Assembly (NCBI GenBank): GCA_022606425.2
Contig: JAHDVF020001018.1
Location: 2,711,460 to 2,775,459, forward strand
Direction of reading: 5' to 3'
Length of the DNA: 64,000 bases
Source: Lepidostoma basale
Lineage: Eukaryota; Arthropoda; Insecta; Trichoptera; Lepidostomatidae
A program made the translations under genes and the position numbers. A model generated the notes under the pieces. The model saw only the letters and a list, made by a program, of their open reading frames with translations. It made no database searches and was not told the DNA's origin. Shown here one piece after another: positions 19,020 through 29,934 of the stretch; the stretch's first letter is position 1; every line of letters begins with the position of its first letter.

Positions 19020-19151
19020 AACAAACCATCAAGCCATTTCTCTGGAAAGGTAGGCAAAGAAAATAGACTGACACACTACTCTTTCCTGACACATCTCTAG
19101 CTTCTTCCACATTCAAACAGTGAGGTCTTTTACGCACGTCGATTCTTCCGA
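19020..19151 (-). mobile_element. RTE-B fragment, left half
   Basis: Inverted RTE-B terminus (ACAAACCATCAAGCCATTTC) to ACGTCGATTCTTCCGA, where an RTE-F copy interrupts it; it resumes at 19492. Confidence 0.75.
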
Positions 19152-19491
19152 TACTGACACTGACAGACACTATCAAATATAACTGACACTGAGGATGATA
19201 GCTGGCAAGACACCGAGAGATGATGAGGAACACCAGAATAAGAGAGATATGTGAGGTTGAGGATATTATAAGATGGAGCAGACAGCGAAAAAGGGACTGG
19301 TACGGTTATATTAAAATATTGGACACCACCAGACTCCCCTATATTGCATTGCATAATCAACCCCATGGGACTCGCCCTCGTGGAAGACCTCCTAAAAGAT
19401 GGAAGGACAGCTGGGAATCTACCTCACAGGAGAAGCAACACTCTGGAGAACAGACAACATAGGTCTACAATAAGGAAGAAGAAGAATATTG
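19152..19491 (+). mobile_element. RTE-F inserted in RTE-B
   Basis: Encodes MRNTRIREICEVEDIIRWSR, DWYGYIKILDTTRLPYIA and RPRGRPPKRWKDSWESTSQ, and ends GGAAGAAGAAGAA. TTCCGA repeats at 19146-19151 and 19492-19497 as the likely target-site duplication. Confidence 0.85.
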
Positions 19492-19617
19492 TTCCGAATT
19501 CTAACATGGCAGACCTTTATAATTCACGTATTTGGATATGCCATGCTTTCCTCGGTCTTCCTGGACTCTTTCATAGCATTAACATAAACTTTTTTAACCA
19601 TTCCTTCTTCATTCCAT
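19492..19617 (-). mobile_element. RTE-B fragment, right half
   Basis: Continues the interrupted copy (TTCCGAATTCTAACATGGCA through the VNAMKES-like region). It ends where LINE-J sequence begins. Confidence 0.7.
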
Positions 19618-19910
19618 TCCAGCACAGATTGTTTTATCAACCGGCTGCCAGAACCAATCTGCCTGTGGTGAGACCGGTGGGAAAAGCAATTATTCAGCTG
19701 AACGCGCTATCCTCGGAGATCGACGTATTTCTTATTAGTGAAGGTACGTTCAGGAGACAAATACTCTTGACTTTAGAAAGCATCTTGTCTTTCTAATGTC
19801 GAAACATCTCTCATGCGTTCCTGGTATTATGTTTAATGTACTCAAAAGATGCCTTAAACTGCTGTTTGTAATGTCTTTTGAATAAATAAACTGATTTGAT
19901 TTAATTGTAT
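19618..19910 (+). mobile_element. LINE-J 3' end
   Basis: Encodes HRLFYQPAARTNLPVVRPVG, then SSEIDVFLISEGTFRRQILL, then stop. The 3' UTR ends AATAAACTGATTTGATT, directly against repeat X. Confidence 0.85.
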
Positions 19911-20336
19911 CTCAATAGAGACGAAGATGCAAATTGGAAACTGAATATGGTTGATCAAGGTGTCTACAGGACCTATGACCTGTCATTGGTTGGGTTAAGC
20001 GCACGCTTTATGTAATTACAACATTCCCCATTCCACCTTTCTTTATAACCATGTATGACAATTTTTTTGGAAGTTGTATATATGTTAAAGTCCTACACCA
20101 GATTTCACATGTCAGTTTCAATGTGCCATCTATGAAGATTTTTGATTATATATGTTAATCTCTAAGATTAATCTATATATAATCTACATACTAACGCCAT
20201 CTATGGAGATTTATGTTTATTATGCATTAAGCAGAACATCTTTTTAACTCAATGTGAATGGCTACCCCGCCATTAGCGCATTGTTAGAAGCCGCCTGGAG
20301 ATGTCACTCCCATCTATATGCCAAACTTTAGACTTT
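19911..20336 (+). repeat. repeat X copy
   Basis: Starts TTAATTGTATCTCAATAGAG with ACGAAGATGCAAATTGG, passes GGGTTAAGCGCACGCTTTAT and CTAACGCCATCTATGG, and ends CTATATGCCAAAC. It has no ORF. Near-identical copies lie at 27391, 30432, 31763, 48260 and 62495. Confidence 0.85.
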
Positions 20337-20644
20337 TTTTTTTTGATTTATTTGAAAAACTGCAGCTTCGTTTGTTTGTTTCCTTATTTATTCATAGAGG
20401 GCCAAGAAGGCAAGTATTGACATATAAGATGGTATTCGCTATAGCTATTCAGAGAAAACGATGCGTATTGTATGAATACTGTTTTCCATCTAAGATAGAT
20501 GTAGACTTTATTAATCTTTCTTTGACGTCAGAAATTTTGCATAGAAAACGCGGAAGTCTACTGAAGCGAAAGTATTTAATTTATTGCGTATTGTTAAATA
20601 AGTGAAAATTACATATTATATAAATTATGCTATGAGCTTTAAAA
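20337..20644. other. unassigned stretch
   Basis: A 95-codon open frame starts at 20318 inside repeat X and crosses this stretch. It has no recognisable domain and its start lies in a repeat, so I do not call it a gene. Confidence 0.4.
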
Positions 20645-21198
20645 GTAGTTATTGGAAACAAGAATTTATCAATGAAAGCGAAAATGGCCGTTCACAATGG
20701 AGTTCTGGTCCCAACCCTTGTGTATGGAAGCGAAGCATGGAACTGGCAGAAGAAAGATGAGAGCAGAATAAATGCGGTAGAGATGAGGTCGCTAAGACGC
20801 ATGTGTGGTAGAACGATGTATGACAGAATCTCAAATGCTGATATTAGGAAGGAATGTAGAGCGAAAGAAGGTATTATGAACAAAATTATGAAAGGTTCGC
20901 TGCGTTGGTTCGGACATATGGAGCGCATGGGTGAAGAAAGAATGGTTAAAAAAGTATACGTTAACGATGTAAATGGAGTAAGGAGTCGAGGTAGACCAAG
21001 GAAAACATGGCATGACCAAATTAATCAAATATTAAAGGTTGGTCATGTCAGAAGCCGGAAGAATCGACGTGCGTGTATGACTCGATGTATGAATGTGGAG
21101 GAAGCTAGAGAGGTGTGTCAGGATAGGGTAGTGTGGCGGTCCATTCTCTCTGCCTACCCCTGCGGGGAAACGGCGTGATGGTTTTGTTTATTTTTTGT
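20645..21198 (+). mobile_element. RTE-B copy with uninterrupted C-terminal frame
   Basis: Bases 20672-21178 stay open for 168 codons: NGVLVPTLVYGSEAWNWQKK, MRSLRRMCGRTMYDRIS, GSLRWFGHMERMGEERMVKK, SRGRPRKTWHDQINQILK and VCQDRVVWRSILSAYPCGE, with stop at the terminus and a TTTTGTTTATTTTTTG tail. The reverse transcriptase is missing (5' truncation). The lack of lesions suggests recent insertion. Confidence 0.9.
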
Positions 21199-21265
21199 TG
21201 CTGTTGTTATAAATATGTATAATTTATTATCTTTTTCATCTTTGTGTTTATGGTAAGCTTATATT

Positions 21266-22258
21266 AGTAATAATAATAATAATATGCTAACTTTTAAAGC
21301 CCCGTTTTTGTGATGTAATCACCTCAAGGGCGCATTTAGACGTGTTTGAAATCTAAATGTGAACGCTGCATCTGATTGATATTCGCGATCGATTAGAAAG
21401 TTTAACAGAACAAAATATGCAGGTTTTAATTGGGTATGAAATATGAAAAATATGGATTTTCAGCTTAGATCTGAAATCTGTCAGATCATTTATGCATCTG
21501 AGGTGTGAAGGGAGATTGTTCCAAGCTGATGGACCGGCTACCGCAAACGCTCGATCCCCGAAATTTGTACTGGGGCAACGCTTCGGCTCAACTAATCTTC
21601 CTATTGCCGAGGAGTTCGCCGGGTGAAGTGAGGATTTACTTGTATTTAGGCTGTCCGTTATACAGAGTTCGGATATATAATTTAGAGCCATTCCATGTAG
21701 CGCTTTGAAGACTGTCCAGCAGAGTTTATGCTGGATTCTTTCAGGACTTTTAAGCCAGTGAGTTCTTTGAGATGTTGTGTTGTATGGGACTTTTTTGGAA
21801 TGCCTTTAATGAGTCTTGCTGCTGCATTGAACGCAGATTGAAGTTTGTTTGATTGTTGTTTTGGAATGTTTGCATTAATTCCATTACAATAATCAAGTCG
21901 TGACACAACGAAGGAATTTACAAGAGTTTTGAAAGTGTCATGGGGAATTCTCCTTTTGACGGATTTTAATCGTCTTAGGTGGAAGAAACTAGCACTGACC
22001 GTGTTATTAATTTGGGATTTTAGGGACAGATTTGCGTCAAGATAAACACCAAGAAGCTTTGTGGAGTTTTTGGGAACGGTATCATCGTCAGCTGTCGATT
22101 CGGATGTCTTATGTCGAGTGGGTGACCCAATATAATTATGGTCTCATCTCCTGTATTTCACTTGCAATTGTGCTGGAAGGTTTGGCCGATTTTAAGTCGT
22201 TTCCAGGTGCGACGGGTGTTATAGAGACACCACAAATGAAGCCACCTTGCTAGCTTCC
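21266..22258 (-). mobile_element. LINE-K (CR1/L2-like) RT C-terminal half
   Basis: The complement encodes, across two frame breaks, LGVYLDANLSLKSQINNTV-like sequence, VVSRLDYCNGINANIPKQQ, KLQSAFNAAARLIKG, TSKSSLHPANSS, FGDRAFAVAGPSAWNNLPS and FRSKLKIHIFHISYP. The SRLDYCN and FGDRAF..AP..WN.LP order is typical of CR1/L2-type LINEs (family knowledge). The 3' end is near the ATAATAATA run at 21266. Confidence 0.8.
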
Positions 22259-22282
22259 AAATTTATTATAATTATGTTGTAG

Positions 22283-23320
22283 TAAAAACTAACTAACTAA
22301 CGCCATTACGCCGTTCCCGGAGGGGTAGGCAGAAAGAATGGACTGCCACACTTTTCATTCATACATCGTTCATGTACGCGCGTTGATTTCTCTGACTCCT
22401 CACGTGGCCGACATTCAATATTTGATTTATTTGATCGTGCCACGTTTTCCTCGATCTTCCTCTATTTCTAGTTCCATTTACATTGTTAACATATTATTGT
22501 TTTACCATTCTTTTTTCATTCATTCTTTCCATATGCCCAAACCATCTTAATGATCCTATTATTATTTTGTTCATAAAATCCTCATTCGCACTGAATTCAC
22601 TTCTTATATTTTTATTCGACATTCTATCATACACAGAGTACCAACACATTCGTCTAAGAGATCTCATTTCTACCGCATTTATTCTACTTTCATCCTTCTT
22701 TTGCCAGTTCCATGCTTCGCTTCCATACATAAGGGTCGGTAGAAGAACACCATTGTGCATTGGCATTTTAGCTTTTTTGGATAGGTTTTTGTTTGCGATG
22801 ACAACTTTAAGTCCACCATTCACTTTGTTGCCTGCCCCAACCCTTCTTTCAATATCCCTCTTCACTCGCCCATCTCTTGTAAACATACTACCTAAATACA
22901 CGAACTCATCTACTTGCTCCAAATTTTCACCATTCACGCTAATGTTGCAGACTGTCATGATTTCTTCTTTTCCAAAAATCATAAACTTGGACTTTTTTAC
23001 ATTCATTATCAGATCATTTCGCATGCATACCTCATACATAATATTCACCAGGACTTGTAGTTCATGCTCGTTGTCTGAAAGTAGGACAGCGTCATCCGCA
23101 TACAAGAGACAACTTATTGACACTCCGCTCATTTTGGCACCTGCATCTAATCCTTTCAGCTCTTTCATACACTTGTCCATATATAGATTAAATAACCACG
23201 GGGGCATTACGCAACCCTGTTTGACACCTTTATTGATATCAAACCAGGCTGTAAGATCTCCATTTACTCTGACACTAGCAGTGCTTTCCGTGTATAGCGA
23301 CTTAATTGCGTTAATTAATC
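22283..23320 (-). mobile_element. RTE-A copy with reverse transcriptase part
   Basis: About 1.04 kb. The complement starts near SLYTESTASVRVNGDL, has GVKQGCVMPPWLFNLYMDK and the catalytic LLYADDAVLLSDN, then VDEFVYLGSMFTRDGRVKRD and the C-terminal domain; the frame is open from 23207 to 22494 (237 codons). It is broken before the final block, and AAAAACTAACTAACTAAC marks the tail. It is 5'-truncated inside the RT next to a SINE. Confidence 0.9.
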
Positions 23321-23329
23321 TATTTTATA

Positions 23330-23452
23330 GTTATGTGAATTCTACACCAGACCAAATACAGTGTGACAATCACACTGTTATGGCCGGGAATCGAACCCGG
23401 GACTTTCGGTGTGGCAGTCAAAGATCTTGACACTCTATCACGAAGCTCGTCC
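23330..23452 (-). mobile_element. SINE-1, head part
   Basis: Inverse of the SINE-1 head: ACAGTGTGACAATCACACTG, GGGAATCGAACCCGGGAC (B box inverse) and a degraded A box. The 3' half is missing. Confidence 0.8.
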
Positions 23453-23721
23453 AATTTCCACGCTTTACTTCCATAAACAAGAGAATACTTACTGGGATAA
23501 TTGGTACTGTCTACATAAATAAGAAAAACAATATCTTACAAAATTTATGATGCGTAAGCTGAGAATATTGAGATGATGAAGATTTTTTGTGTGAAAATTG
23601 TCTAAAACAAATTAAAATATAACATTACATATGTAAAAACGTCAAAATATTTCCGGCCTACTGTTTTTCACCATTTTGAAAATAAATGGCTGTCAAGATA
23701 ACATTATACAAATGTAATTAA

Positions 23722-24256
23722 ATTAGCCAACATTAAGAACCACAAAGACATGGCCAATAGGAGTAAGATGAGAATCTATAAAGCATGCGTAAGACCAATA
23801 ATAACATATGGCGTTGAAGCAAGGGCAGACACAGTAAGGACCAAACAAGTTCTTAAGACTTCTTCTTTAAGACTTCGCAAATGAAGACACTGAGGACGAT
23901 AGCATGCAAGACACTGAGAGATCGCGTGAGGAACACCAGAATAAGAGAGATATGTGAGGTTGAGGATATTATAAGATGGAGAAGACAGCGAAAAAGGGAC
24001 TGGTACGGCCACGTTCAAAGAATGGACACCACCAGACTCCCCTATATTGCATTGCATATTCAGCCTCATGGGACTGACCCTCGTGGAAGACTTCCTAAAA
24101 GATGGAAGGACAGCTGGGAGTCTACCTCACAGGAGGAGCAACACTCAGGAGAACAGAACACAAAGAGATGGAGGGATAGCTGGGAGTCGACCTCCCAAGA
24201 GAGGTCAGCCTGATTTCAGGAACAGACCAAAGGTCTTAGTAATAAAGAAGAAGAAT
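23722..24256 (+). mobile_element. RTE-F 3' copy
   Basis: Encodes SKMRIYKACVRPIITYGVEA, RADTVRTKQV, then MKTLRTIACKTLRDRVRNTR, CEVEDIIRWRRQRKRDWYGH and VQRMDTTRLPYIALHIQPHG, and ends with an AAGAAGAAGAA tail. The start of the C-terminal domain is broken by a small insertion near 23860. Confidence 0.85.
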
Positions 24257-24284
24257 TTAGTAAAAAGATTAAAAATATATTGTA

Positions 24285-24790
24285 TTTTTTTTAGAGGTAG
24301 GTATACAATACATATTCAAAATGAAAACAAAAACACATTAAAATAATATTAATGTCTTTGATATTATAGCCTTTATTTAATAGATAATTTTATGCCATTA
24401 TTGTTTAAATATGATTTCAGGCATATGAGCGCCACGGCTAGTTCTCAATGAAGCGCAATCGTGAAGTCCAATTTTCGACAATTGTCGTCTTTGTGGATGC
24501 GTATTATCCACTAGAGTGTACGTGGTGCGAAAACGATCCATGGTCTTCCGAATAACTTGCTCGGATGGACGATTATGTCGACCGCAAAATGGACGTAGTG
24601 CACGATAAGTTTGGCGAACCGAATCATGATTTAAAAATAAAATTGCTCTATTCGCAAGCCCTGTTCTGACGTTAGTCTATTCATAGTAAAATGGCAAAAC
24701 ATACTGACTACAAATCAACTGTTAATTGTCAAATTGATAGGCTGCAGAAAAAATGTTGCCAGTTTAAAAACCAAACTTCTAAAAAAACAT
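24285..24790 (-). mobile_element. mariner-like transposase relic (DUF4817-type HTH)
   Basis: Inverse copy of the element at 29935. The complement contains the same HTH-like coding stretch as that copy, with stops. Both ends carry TTTTTTTAGARGT-like sequence (TTTTTTTTAGAGGTAGGTA at 24285 and the inverse CTTCTAAAAAAA at 24776-24787), possibly the terminal inverted repeats. Confidence 0.55.
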
Positions 24791-25284
24791 TCCATATTAT
24801 CACATTTGACTTCAGGAATAGGAATATTCAAAAATGGAATAAATATTCCATTTTCAAATTTCAAACTCTCATTTTGAAACGCGTAGTGAATACCCAGCAT
24901 CGTTACGCTCGGATTTTTTTAAAAGACATTAAGGGAAATGTTACAATCTAGTGCCCGAATATTTTAGAGCTTACTACATTTTAAAGAATGATTTATAATA
25001 TTTTTATTTGTTTTTCTATCATTCGTATGCAAATTGAATAAAAAGATAACTCCTATCTCTTGACGTACAAATGATTCTGTGATTTTATCTCTCATTCTTC
25101 TGTGTTTCACATATATTAGTCTGTTAATCGCAATATTAAATTAGTTTCGCTCTAGAACGAAGAAATACACCAGATATTTTAAAGAAATATTTAATAAAAG
25201 CAGATAGTACCAATGCCGCCTTGAAAGTATTTACCAGGTCGTAAGTACCATGAATAATATTTGCAACATGGAGATTTATGGGGC
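24791..25284. other. AT-rich stretch, nothing recognised
   Basis: No supported gene. A weak GAGCGAAACTAATTT string on the minus strand near 25152 recalls the ribozyme-like families but lacks the 5' core. Confidence 0.4.
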
Positions 25285-25712
25285 CGGATACTCAATTCTG
25301 TCAGTTGGTACTTATGGCCTTGAAACTGTTACATTGTCCAAACAAATTTCAGAGAAACTACGAGTGATCCAAAGAGCCATGAAAGGAATAAGCTTAAGAG
25401 ACAGAGTCAGAAACGATACGGTGAGAGAAAAAACAAAGGTCACTGACATCATCCACCGGATGGCGACTCTAAAATGGCAACGGACAGGTCACGTAGCCAG
25501 AAGCTCAGATGAAAAGTGAACAATAAGACTGCTGACTTGGAGACCGTGGATGGCAAGGAGAAGTGCAGGGCGACCTCAACTACGGTGGAAGGATGATCTG
25601 AACAGACACGTCGGAATAACCTGGATGCAGTATGCTCAGGACAGAGTGACATGGAAGCGAATGGAAGAGGCCTTTGTACAGGAGTGGACGGGAATAGGCT
25701 GAGGAAGAAGAA
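25285..25712 (+). mobile_element. RTE-C 3' copy
   Basis: Encodes LSVGTYGLETVTLSKQISEK, IQRAMKGISLRDRVRNDTVR and HRMATLKWQRTGHVARSSDE, with a stop after DEK, then a frameshifted PQLRWKDDLNRHVGITW, and ends GGAAGAAGAAGA. Confidence 0.85.
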
Positions 25713-26005
25713 GATCCCAATCTTGCTCCACGGTGTCTTCCTTGTAACCACGACCAGCTTTTGCTACCTCGGTAGTATGATAACAGGCTCGGGAGGTACG
25801 GAGGAAGACGTAGCCAGCAGACTCAACGAGGCAAGGGGAGCTTTCGCCCTGTATGACGTTCCAGTATCATTTCGAGAGAGCTCAAGCTCCAAATATTCAG
25901 CAGTAGCGTTAAAAGCGTACTGCTGTACGGATGTGAGACTTGGAAATCTACCGCAGACGTTATTGGAAAACTCCAGGTGTTTATAAATAGATGCCTTCGC
26001 TCAAT
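25713..26005 (+). mobile_element. RTE-G, 5' segment
   Basis: Encodes TSFCYLGSMITGSGGTEEDV and ASRLNEARGAFA, then frame-broken sequence to VFINRCLRS. Interrupted at 26005 by a LINE 3' end and resumed at 26174. Confidence 0.8.
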
Positions 26006-26173
26006 GCACTGACGTCAACATATTTGGATTCCTTTTGATATGTATGATTTTTTGGTCTCATGTTGTTTTATCATATCTTTGTAACACCGTTTTGTGTCCT
26101 AATGAGTTGCCTAGATGTTTTATCGTTTGTAATGTCTCATTTGTGTATCATGTATAAATAAATAAATAAATAA
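26006..26173 (+). mobile_element. LINE-J-type 3' UTR inserted in RTE-G
   Basis: CACTGACGTCAACATATTTG to a (TAAA)n tail, nearly identical to the 3' end at 53205-53384. An uninterrupted RTE-G copy at 51530-51560 shows the empty site, CTCAATATTTAAGAT. Only AAT is visibly duplicated. Confidence 0.85.
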
Positions 26174-26506
26174 AATATTCAAGATATATTGGCCCCAAAC
26201 AGTGTCAAATGCCGTTCTCTGGACCATGGCAGGCGAAAAGCCAATTAGAGAACAAGTCGCTAGACGCAAATGGCAGTGGATCGATCACACTCTGAGACGG
26301 AACCCAGCCTGCATCGCTCAGGGGGCACTAGACTGGTCCCCTATGGGGGGAAAGAGGAAGCGAGGCAGACCTAGAGCCACCTGGAGAAGAGCCCTGCAGG
26401 ACGAGGTTAAAGCAGTAGGCCTCACTTGGGATGATGTTAGGCATCAGGCTGCGATAGAGTCGGGTGGAGAAGGTTCCTTGAGGCCCTATGCACTACGGAG
26501 GTGTGA
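26174..26506 (+). mobile_element. RTE-G, 3' segment
   Basis: Open from 26202: WTMAGEKPIREQVARRKWQW, HTLRRNPACIAQGALDWSPM, RKRGRPRATWRRALQDEVKA and VGLTWDDVRHQAA, ending near ALRRCDR. A copy with a mutated frame is at 51475. Confidence 0.85.
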
Positions 26507-26511
26507 CAGGA

Positions 26512-26928
26512 CCATTCACAATGGTGTTCTGATCCCAACCCTTATGGACGGAAGCGAAGCATGCTTGCGGAAGAAGGAGAGCAGAATAAATGTGGTAAAA
26601 ATAAGATCTCTAAAACGTATGTGTGGTAGAACGATATACGACAGAATCTCAAATGCTGATATAAGAAAGGAATGTAGAGCTGAAGAAAGTATTATGAAAA
26701 AAATTATGAGGATGTTCGGACATGTGGAGCGCATGGATGGAGAAATAATGGTTAAGAAAGTATATGTTAACGATGTAAATGTAGTACGGAGTCGAGGCAG
26801 ACCGAGGAAAACATAGCATGACCAAATCTATCAAATTTTAAAGGTTGGTCATGTTAAGTCGAAAGAATCTATGTGCGTATATGACTCGTTGTATGAATGT
26901 GGAGGAAGCTAGAGAGGTGCGGAAAGCT
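26512..26928 (+). mobile_element. RTE-B fragment (left of two)
   Basis: NGVLIPTLMDGSEAC to VRSRGRPRKT, then frame breaks; the 3' end is missing at the GAAGCTAGAGAGGTG junction with the next copy. Confidence 0.8.
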
Positions 26929-27320
26929 AATACGTATGTGTGGTAGATCGACATACGACAGAATCTCAAATGTTGATATAAGAAAGGAATGTAGAACGGA
27001 AGAAGGTATTATGAACAAACGATCGCTTCGTTGGTTCGGATGTTTGGAGCGCGTGGATGGAGAAAGAATGGTGAAGAAAGTATACGTTAATGATGTAAAT
27101 AGAGTACGGAGTCGAGGTAGACCGAGGAAAACATGGCATAACAAAATCAATAAAATTTCAAAGGTTGAAGATGAAAGAAGTCGGAAGAATCGACGTGCGT
27201 GTATGACTCGTTGTATAAATGTGGAAGAAGCTAGAGAGGTGTGTCAGGATAGAGTAGTGTGGCGGTCCATTCTCTCTACCTACCCCTGCGAGAAAACGGC
27301 GTGATGGTTTGTTTTTTAGG
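26929..27320 (+). mobile_element. RTE-B fragment (right of two)
   Basis: Encodes IRMCGRSTYDRISNVDIRKE and RSRGRPRKTWHNKINKISKV, ending SILSTYPCEKTA with stop at the GGCGTGATGGTTTG terminus. Open for 135 codons from 26897 across the junction with its neighbour. Confidence 0.85.
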
Positions 27321-27390
27321 TTGTTTATTTATAAATAAACTTGAATTGATTCAAAGCGTAGCTTTCACGTAAATAGTTAAAAAATTCATG

Positions 27391-27905
27391 ATTTAATTGT
27401 ATCTCAATAGAGACGAAGATGCAAATTGGAAACTGAATATGGTTGATCAAGGTGTTTACAGGACTTATGACCTGTCATTGGTTGGGTTAAGCGCACGCTT
27501 TATGTAATTACAACATTCCCCATTCCTCCTTACTTTACGACCATGTCTGACAAATTTTTGGAAGTGTATATATGTTAAAGTCCTATGCCAGAGTTCACAT
27601 GTCAGTTTCAATGTGCCATCTACGAAGATTTTGATTACATATGTTAATCTTTTTAAGATTACTCTATATATAATCTACATACTAACGCCATCTATGGAGA
27701 TTTATGTTTATTAAGCATTAAGCAGAATATATTTTTAACTCAATGTGAAAGGCTACCCCGCCATTAGCGCATTGTTAGAAGCCGCCTGGAGATGTCACAC
27801 TCCTATCTATATGCCAAACATTAGACTAGATATGATTACAATATTTTTTGTGAATGTACTCGTATACTTATGCTTGTATACGAATACTGGAATTTACCCA
27901 CCGTG
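27391..27905 (+). repeat. repeat X copy, long form
   Basis: Same start and body as the copy at 19911, about 95% alike by eye, then a degraded form of the GTATACGAATACTGGA junction region (27880-27900) seen in the tandem pair at 30432-30995. Confidence 0.85.
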
Positions 27906-28204
27906 GTGTACCATGGTATACCATAGAAAATAGTTAAAAAAATGTTTTATTTGGGAAGCGGAAGGAAATATCGTAATCACGTGAATTGAATCTTTCTTTC
28001 AATTTATATGTAATTACATAATTACGATGGTAGCATCATTTTTATTGTTCACACGTCAAGGTGGGCGCTCCATTGGAAGATTTCGGCTTCGCTTTCTACT
28101 AAAATTACACCTGTTATAATTACGACGTAAATTCCTATAACGGTATATAAACGATGCACTAATCGGGCGGAAATGCCACATAATTTAATAATAATAATAA
28201 TTAA

Positions 28205-28757
28205 ATAAAACGATGTTTTTTAACTACTTCCACTTTTGTCTTTATTTAGACAGCGACCGGTTTCGCCAGGCTCGCTGGCATCGACAGACTGGTGACACTA
28301 TTGTAAACTTAGTCCTTTATATACATACAGATCAGGGGTGGTAAACATGATTCTATACAAAAATAATCTTCAAATATTTATGTAAAATTTTTCTGAATTT
28401 AACTATTGGTATTACAGGTATTCTTGGAGGTTCGTGTTTAATACAATAGGTTTTAATTTTTATTATCTCTTACATATTCATATATAATTTTTGAAAAAAT
28501 GGTAGTTTTGTTTAAATTTTTACTGAATTTAAATATTATATGTTATAGTTCTTGGTAGTTAAATTCAGAAAAATTTTACATAAATATTTGAAGATTATTT
28601 TTGTATAGAATCATGTTTACCACCCCTGATCTGTATGTATATAAAGGACTAAGTTAACAATAGTGTTACCAGTCTGTCGATGCCAGCGAGCCTGGCGAAA
28701 CCGGTCGCTGTCTAAATAAAGACAAAAGTGGAAGTAGTTAAAAAACATGGTTTTATT
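28205..28757. mobile_element. ribozyme-like element, 200-bp inverted repeat
   Basis: Arms 28205-28402 (minus) and 28557-28757 (plus) are almost identical. The plus core is CTGTCGA (28674-28680), T, stem GCCAG/CTGGC, GAAAC (28697-28701), CG, GTC (28704-28706), and a CAGT/GCTG stem I. A6 is replaced by T in both arms, so the family founder had it. Tails point outward (GACAAAAGTGGAAGTAGTTA). Confidence 0.7.
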
Positions 28758-28910
28758 TAATTATTATTTAAAATGAACTTCCATCAAGAGATTTCAGTAA
28801 AATCATTTGATTATCTTAATAATAATAAACACCTTTTTAAATCAAATATGATTAACATGTCCGGAAGTGAGTATTTTGAACTCAACAAAATAAAAATAAT
28901 TAAATACCAA

Positions 28911-29092
28911 ATCATTGAATACCCTTCAGCCTGGAACAATCTTCCAGCAGACCTCAAGTGCATTGAAAATCAGTCAGAGTTTAGATCGAGACTCAAAACG
29001 CACCTTTTCAAATTATCCTTTCCTGATGGGAAGGGTTGGTCAACTGCGTCAGGTGCAGCCCTAATACTAAATATGTTTATTTTTTTAACCAG
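28911..29092 (+). mobile_element. LINE-K-like C-terminal fragment
   Basis: Encodes YPSAWNNLPADLKCIENQSE and FRSRLKTHLFKLSF, the CR1/L2-type C-terminus, as part of a 136-codon open frame starting at 28773. The upstream part of that frame is unique sequence and is not called. Confidence 0.65.
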
Positions 29093-29181
29093 TTCGCGTT
29101 ACGAAACATCTGTCCAGAAAGACGAGCTACACGGATTTTACCAATGTCCCAAAATATATATTGCAACCAACCGTGAAAATT

Positions 29182-29448
29182 GACGACCTTCGTGGCAGAT
29201 TGGTTACGAGCTCTGACTTCCATGCCGAAGGTCCTGGGTTCGATTCCCGGCGATGGCAGTGTGATTGTCACACTGTCTTTGGTCTGGTGTAGAATTTACG
29301 TGACAATAAAATGGCGATAGATTGGCTACCACATGTCATGGCTACTACTATCACATGTCATGAGAATCAATATAATAGCTAAAATAATAAAAAATGTATA
29401 CAGTAATTGGGTCCAAACAACCTGTTGTGTACATAAAAAAAAAAAAAA
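29182..29448 (+). mobile_element. SINE-1, full length
   Basis: GACGACCTTCGTGGCAGA (A box region), GGGTTCGATTCCCGG (B box), the GTGTGATTGTCACACTGTC block and a 14-A tail. One of the best copies in the window. A 16-bp block, ACTACTATCACATGTC, is partly doubled in the body. Confidence 0.9.
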
Positions 29449-29537
29449 TTATTTACGAAATTTTTGTTTAAAATCTTTTTAAAATAGATAATAAGAAAAA
29501 ATGAAAAACTCTTTTTACAATGTATATTTAATTAAAG

Positions 29538-29640
29538 GATGGAGTGCCGCATCAGTAAAAGTGTGACAGTCCATTCTTTCTGCCTACCCTTACTACTTAT
29601 CGGGGAGACGGCGTGATGGTTAGTTAGTTAGTTAGTTATT
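29538..29640 (+). mobile_element. mini-RTE-A
   Basis: AAGGATGGAGTGCCGCATC joined at AGTAAAAGTGTGACAGTCC to the RTE-A 3' end and a (TTAG)n tail; the junction is identical to that at 11640. Confidence 0.8.
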
Positions 29641-29756
29641 TAGTTAAAATCCACTAATATTTGTGTCTTCGACCGTTTTCGGCAGCTCGATGACATCTTA
29701 TGGGGTGCCGAAACCGGTCAAAAACACAAACATTAGTGGATTTTAACTTATACACT
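29641..29756. mobile_element. ribozyme-like palindromic element, degenerate
   Basis: Inverted arms: GTTAAAATCCACTAATATTT on the left and AACATTAGTGGATTTTAAC on the right. GCCGAAACCGGTC lies on the plus arm and GCCGAAAACGGTC on the minus arm. Neither arm has a full CTGANGA. Confidence 0.6.
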
Positions 29757-29934
29757 TGGAAATTGAAAATAATATTATTTATAATATTTTTTGGTTTATT
29801 TTATAATATTATTCAGTTTATATTGAAACCTGAAATGGAAGCATCTGTGGCTTCCGAAACCACTCGTTTAAAATATAATAATCTAGTGGTAAAAAACAAG
29901 TGTTTTATTTATAATTTTATTTTTAATATATGTT

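Noticed and set aside
20318..20605. 95-codon frame
   Set aside because: Its start is inside repeat X; no domain, no conserved neighbour.
25140..25175. GAGCGAAACTAATTT string as another ribozyme-like motif
   Set aside because: No CTGANGA and only a poor stem II; kept as a weak resemblance only.
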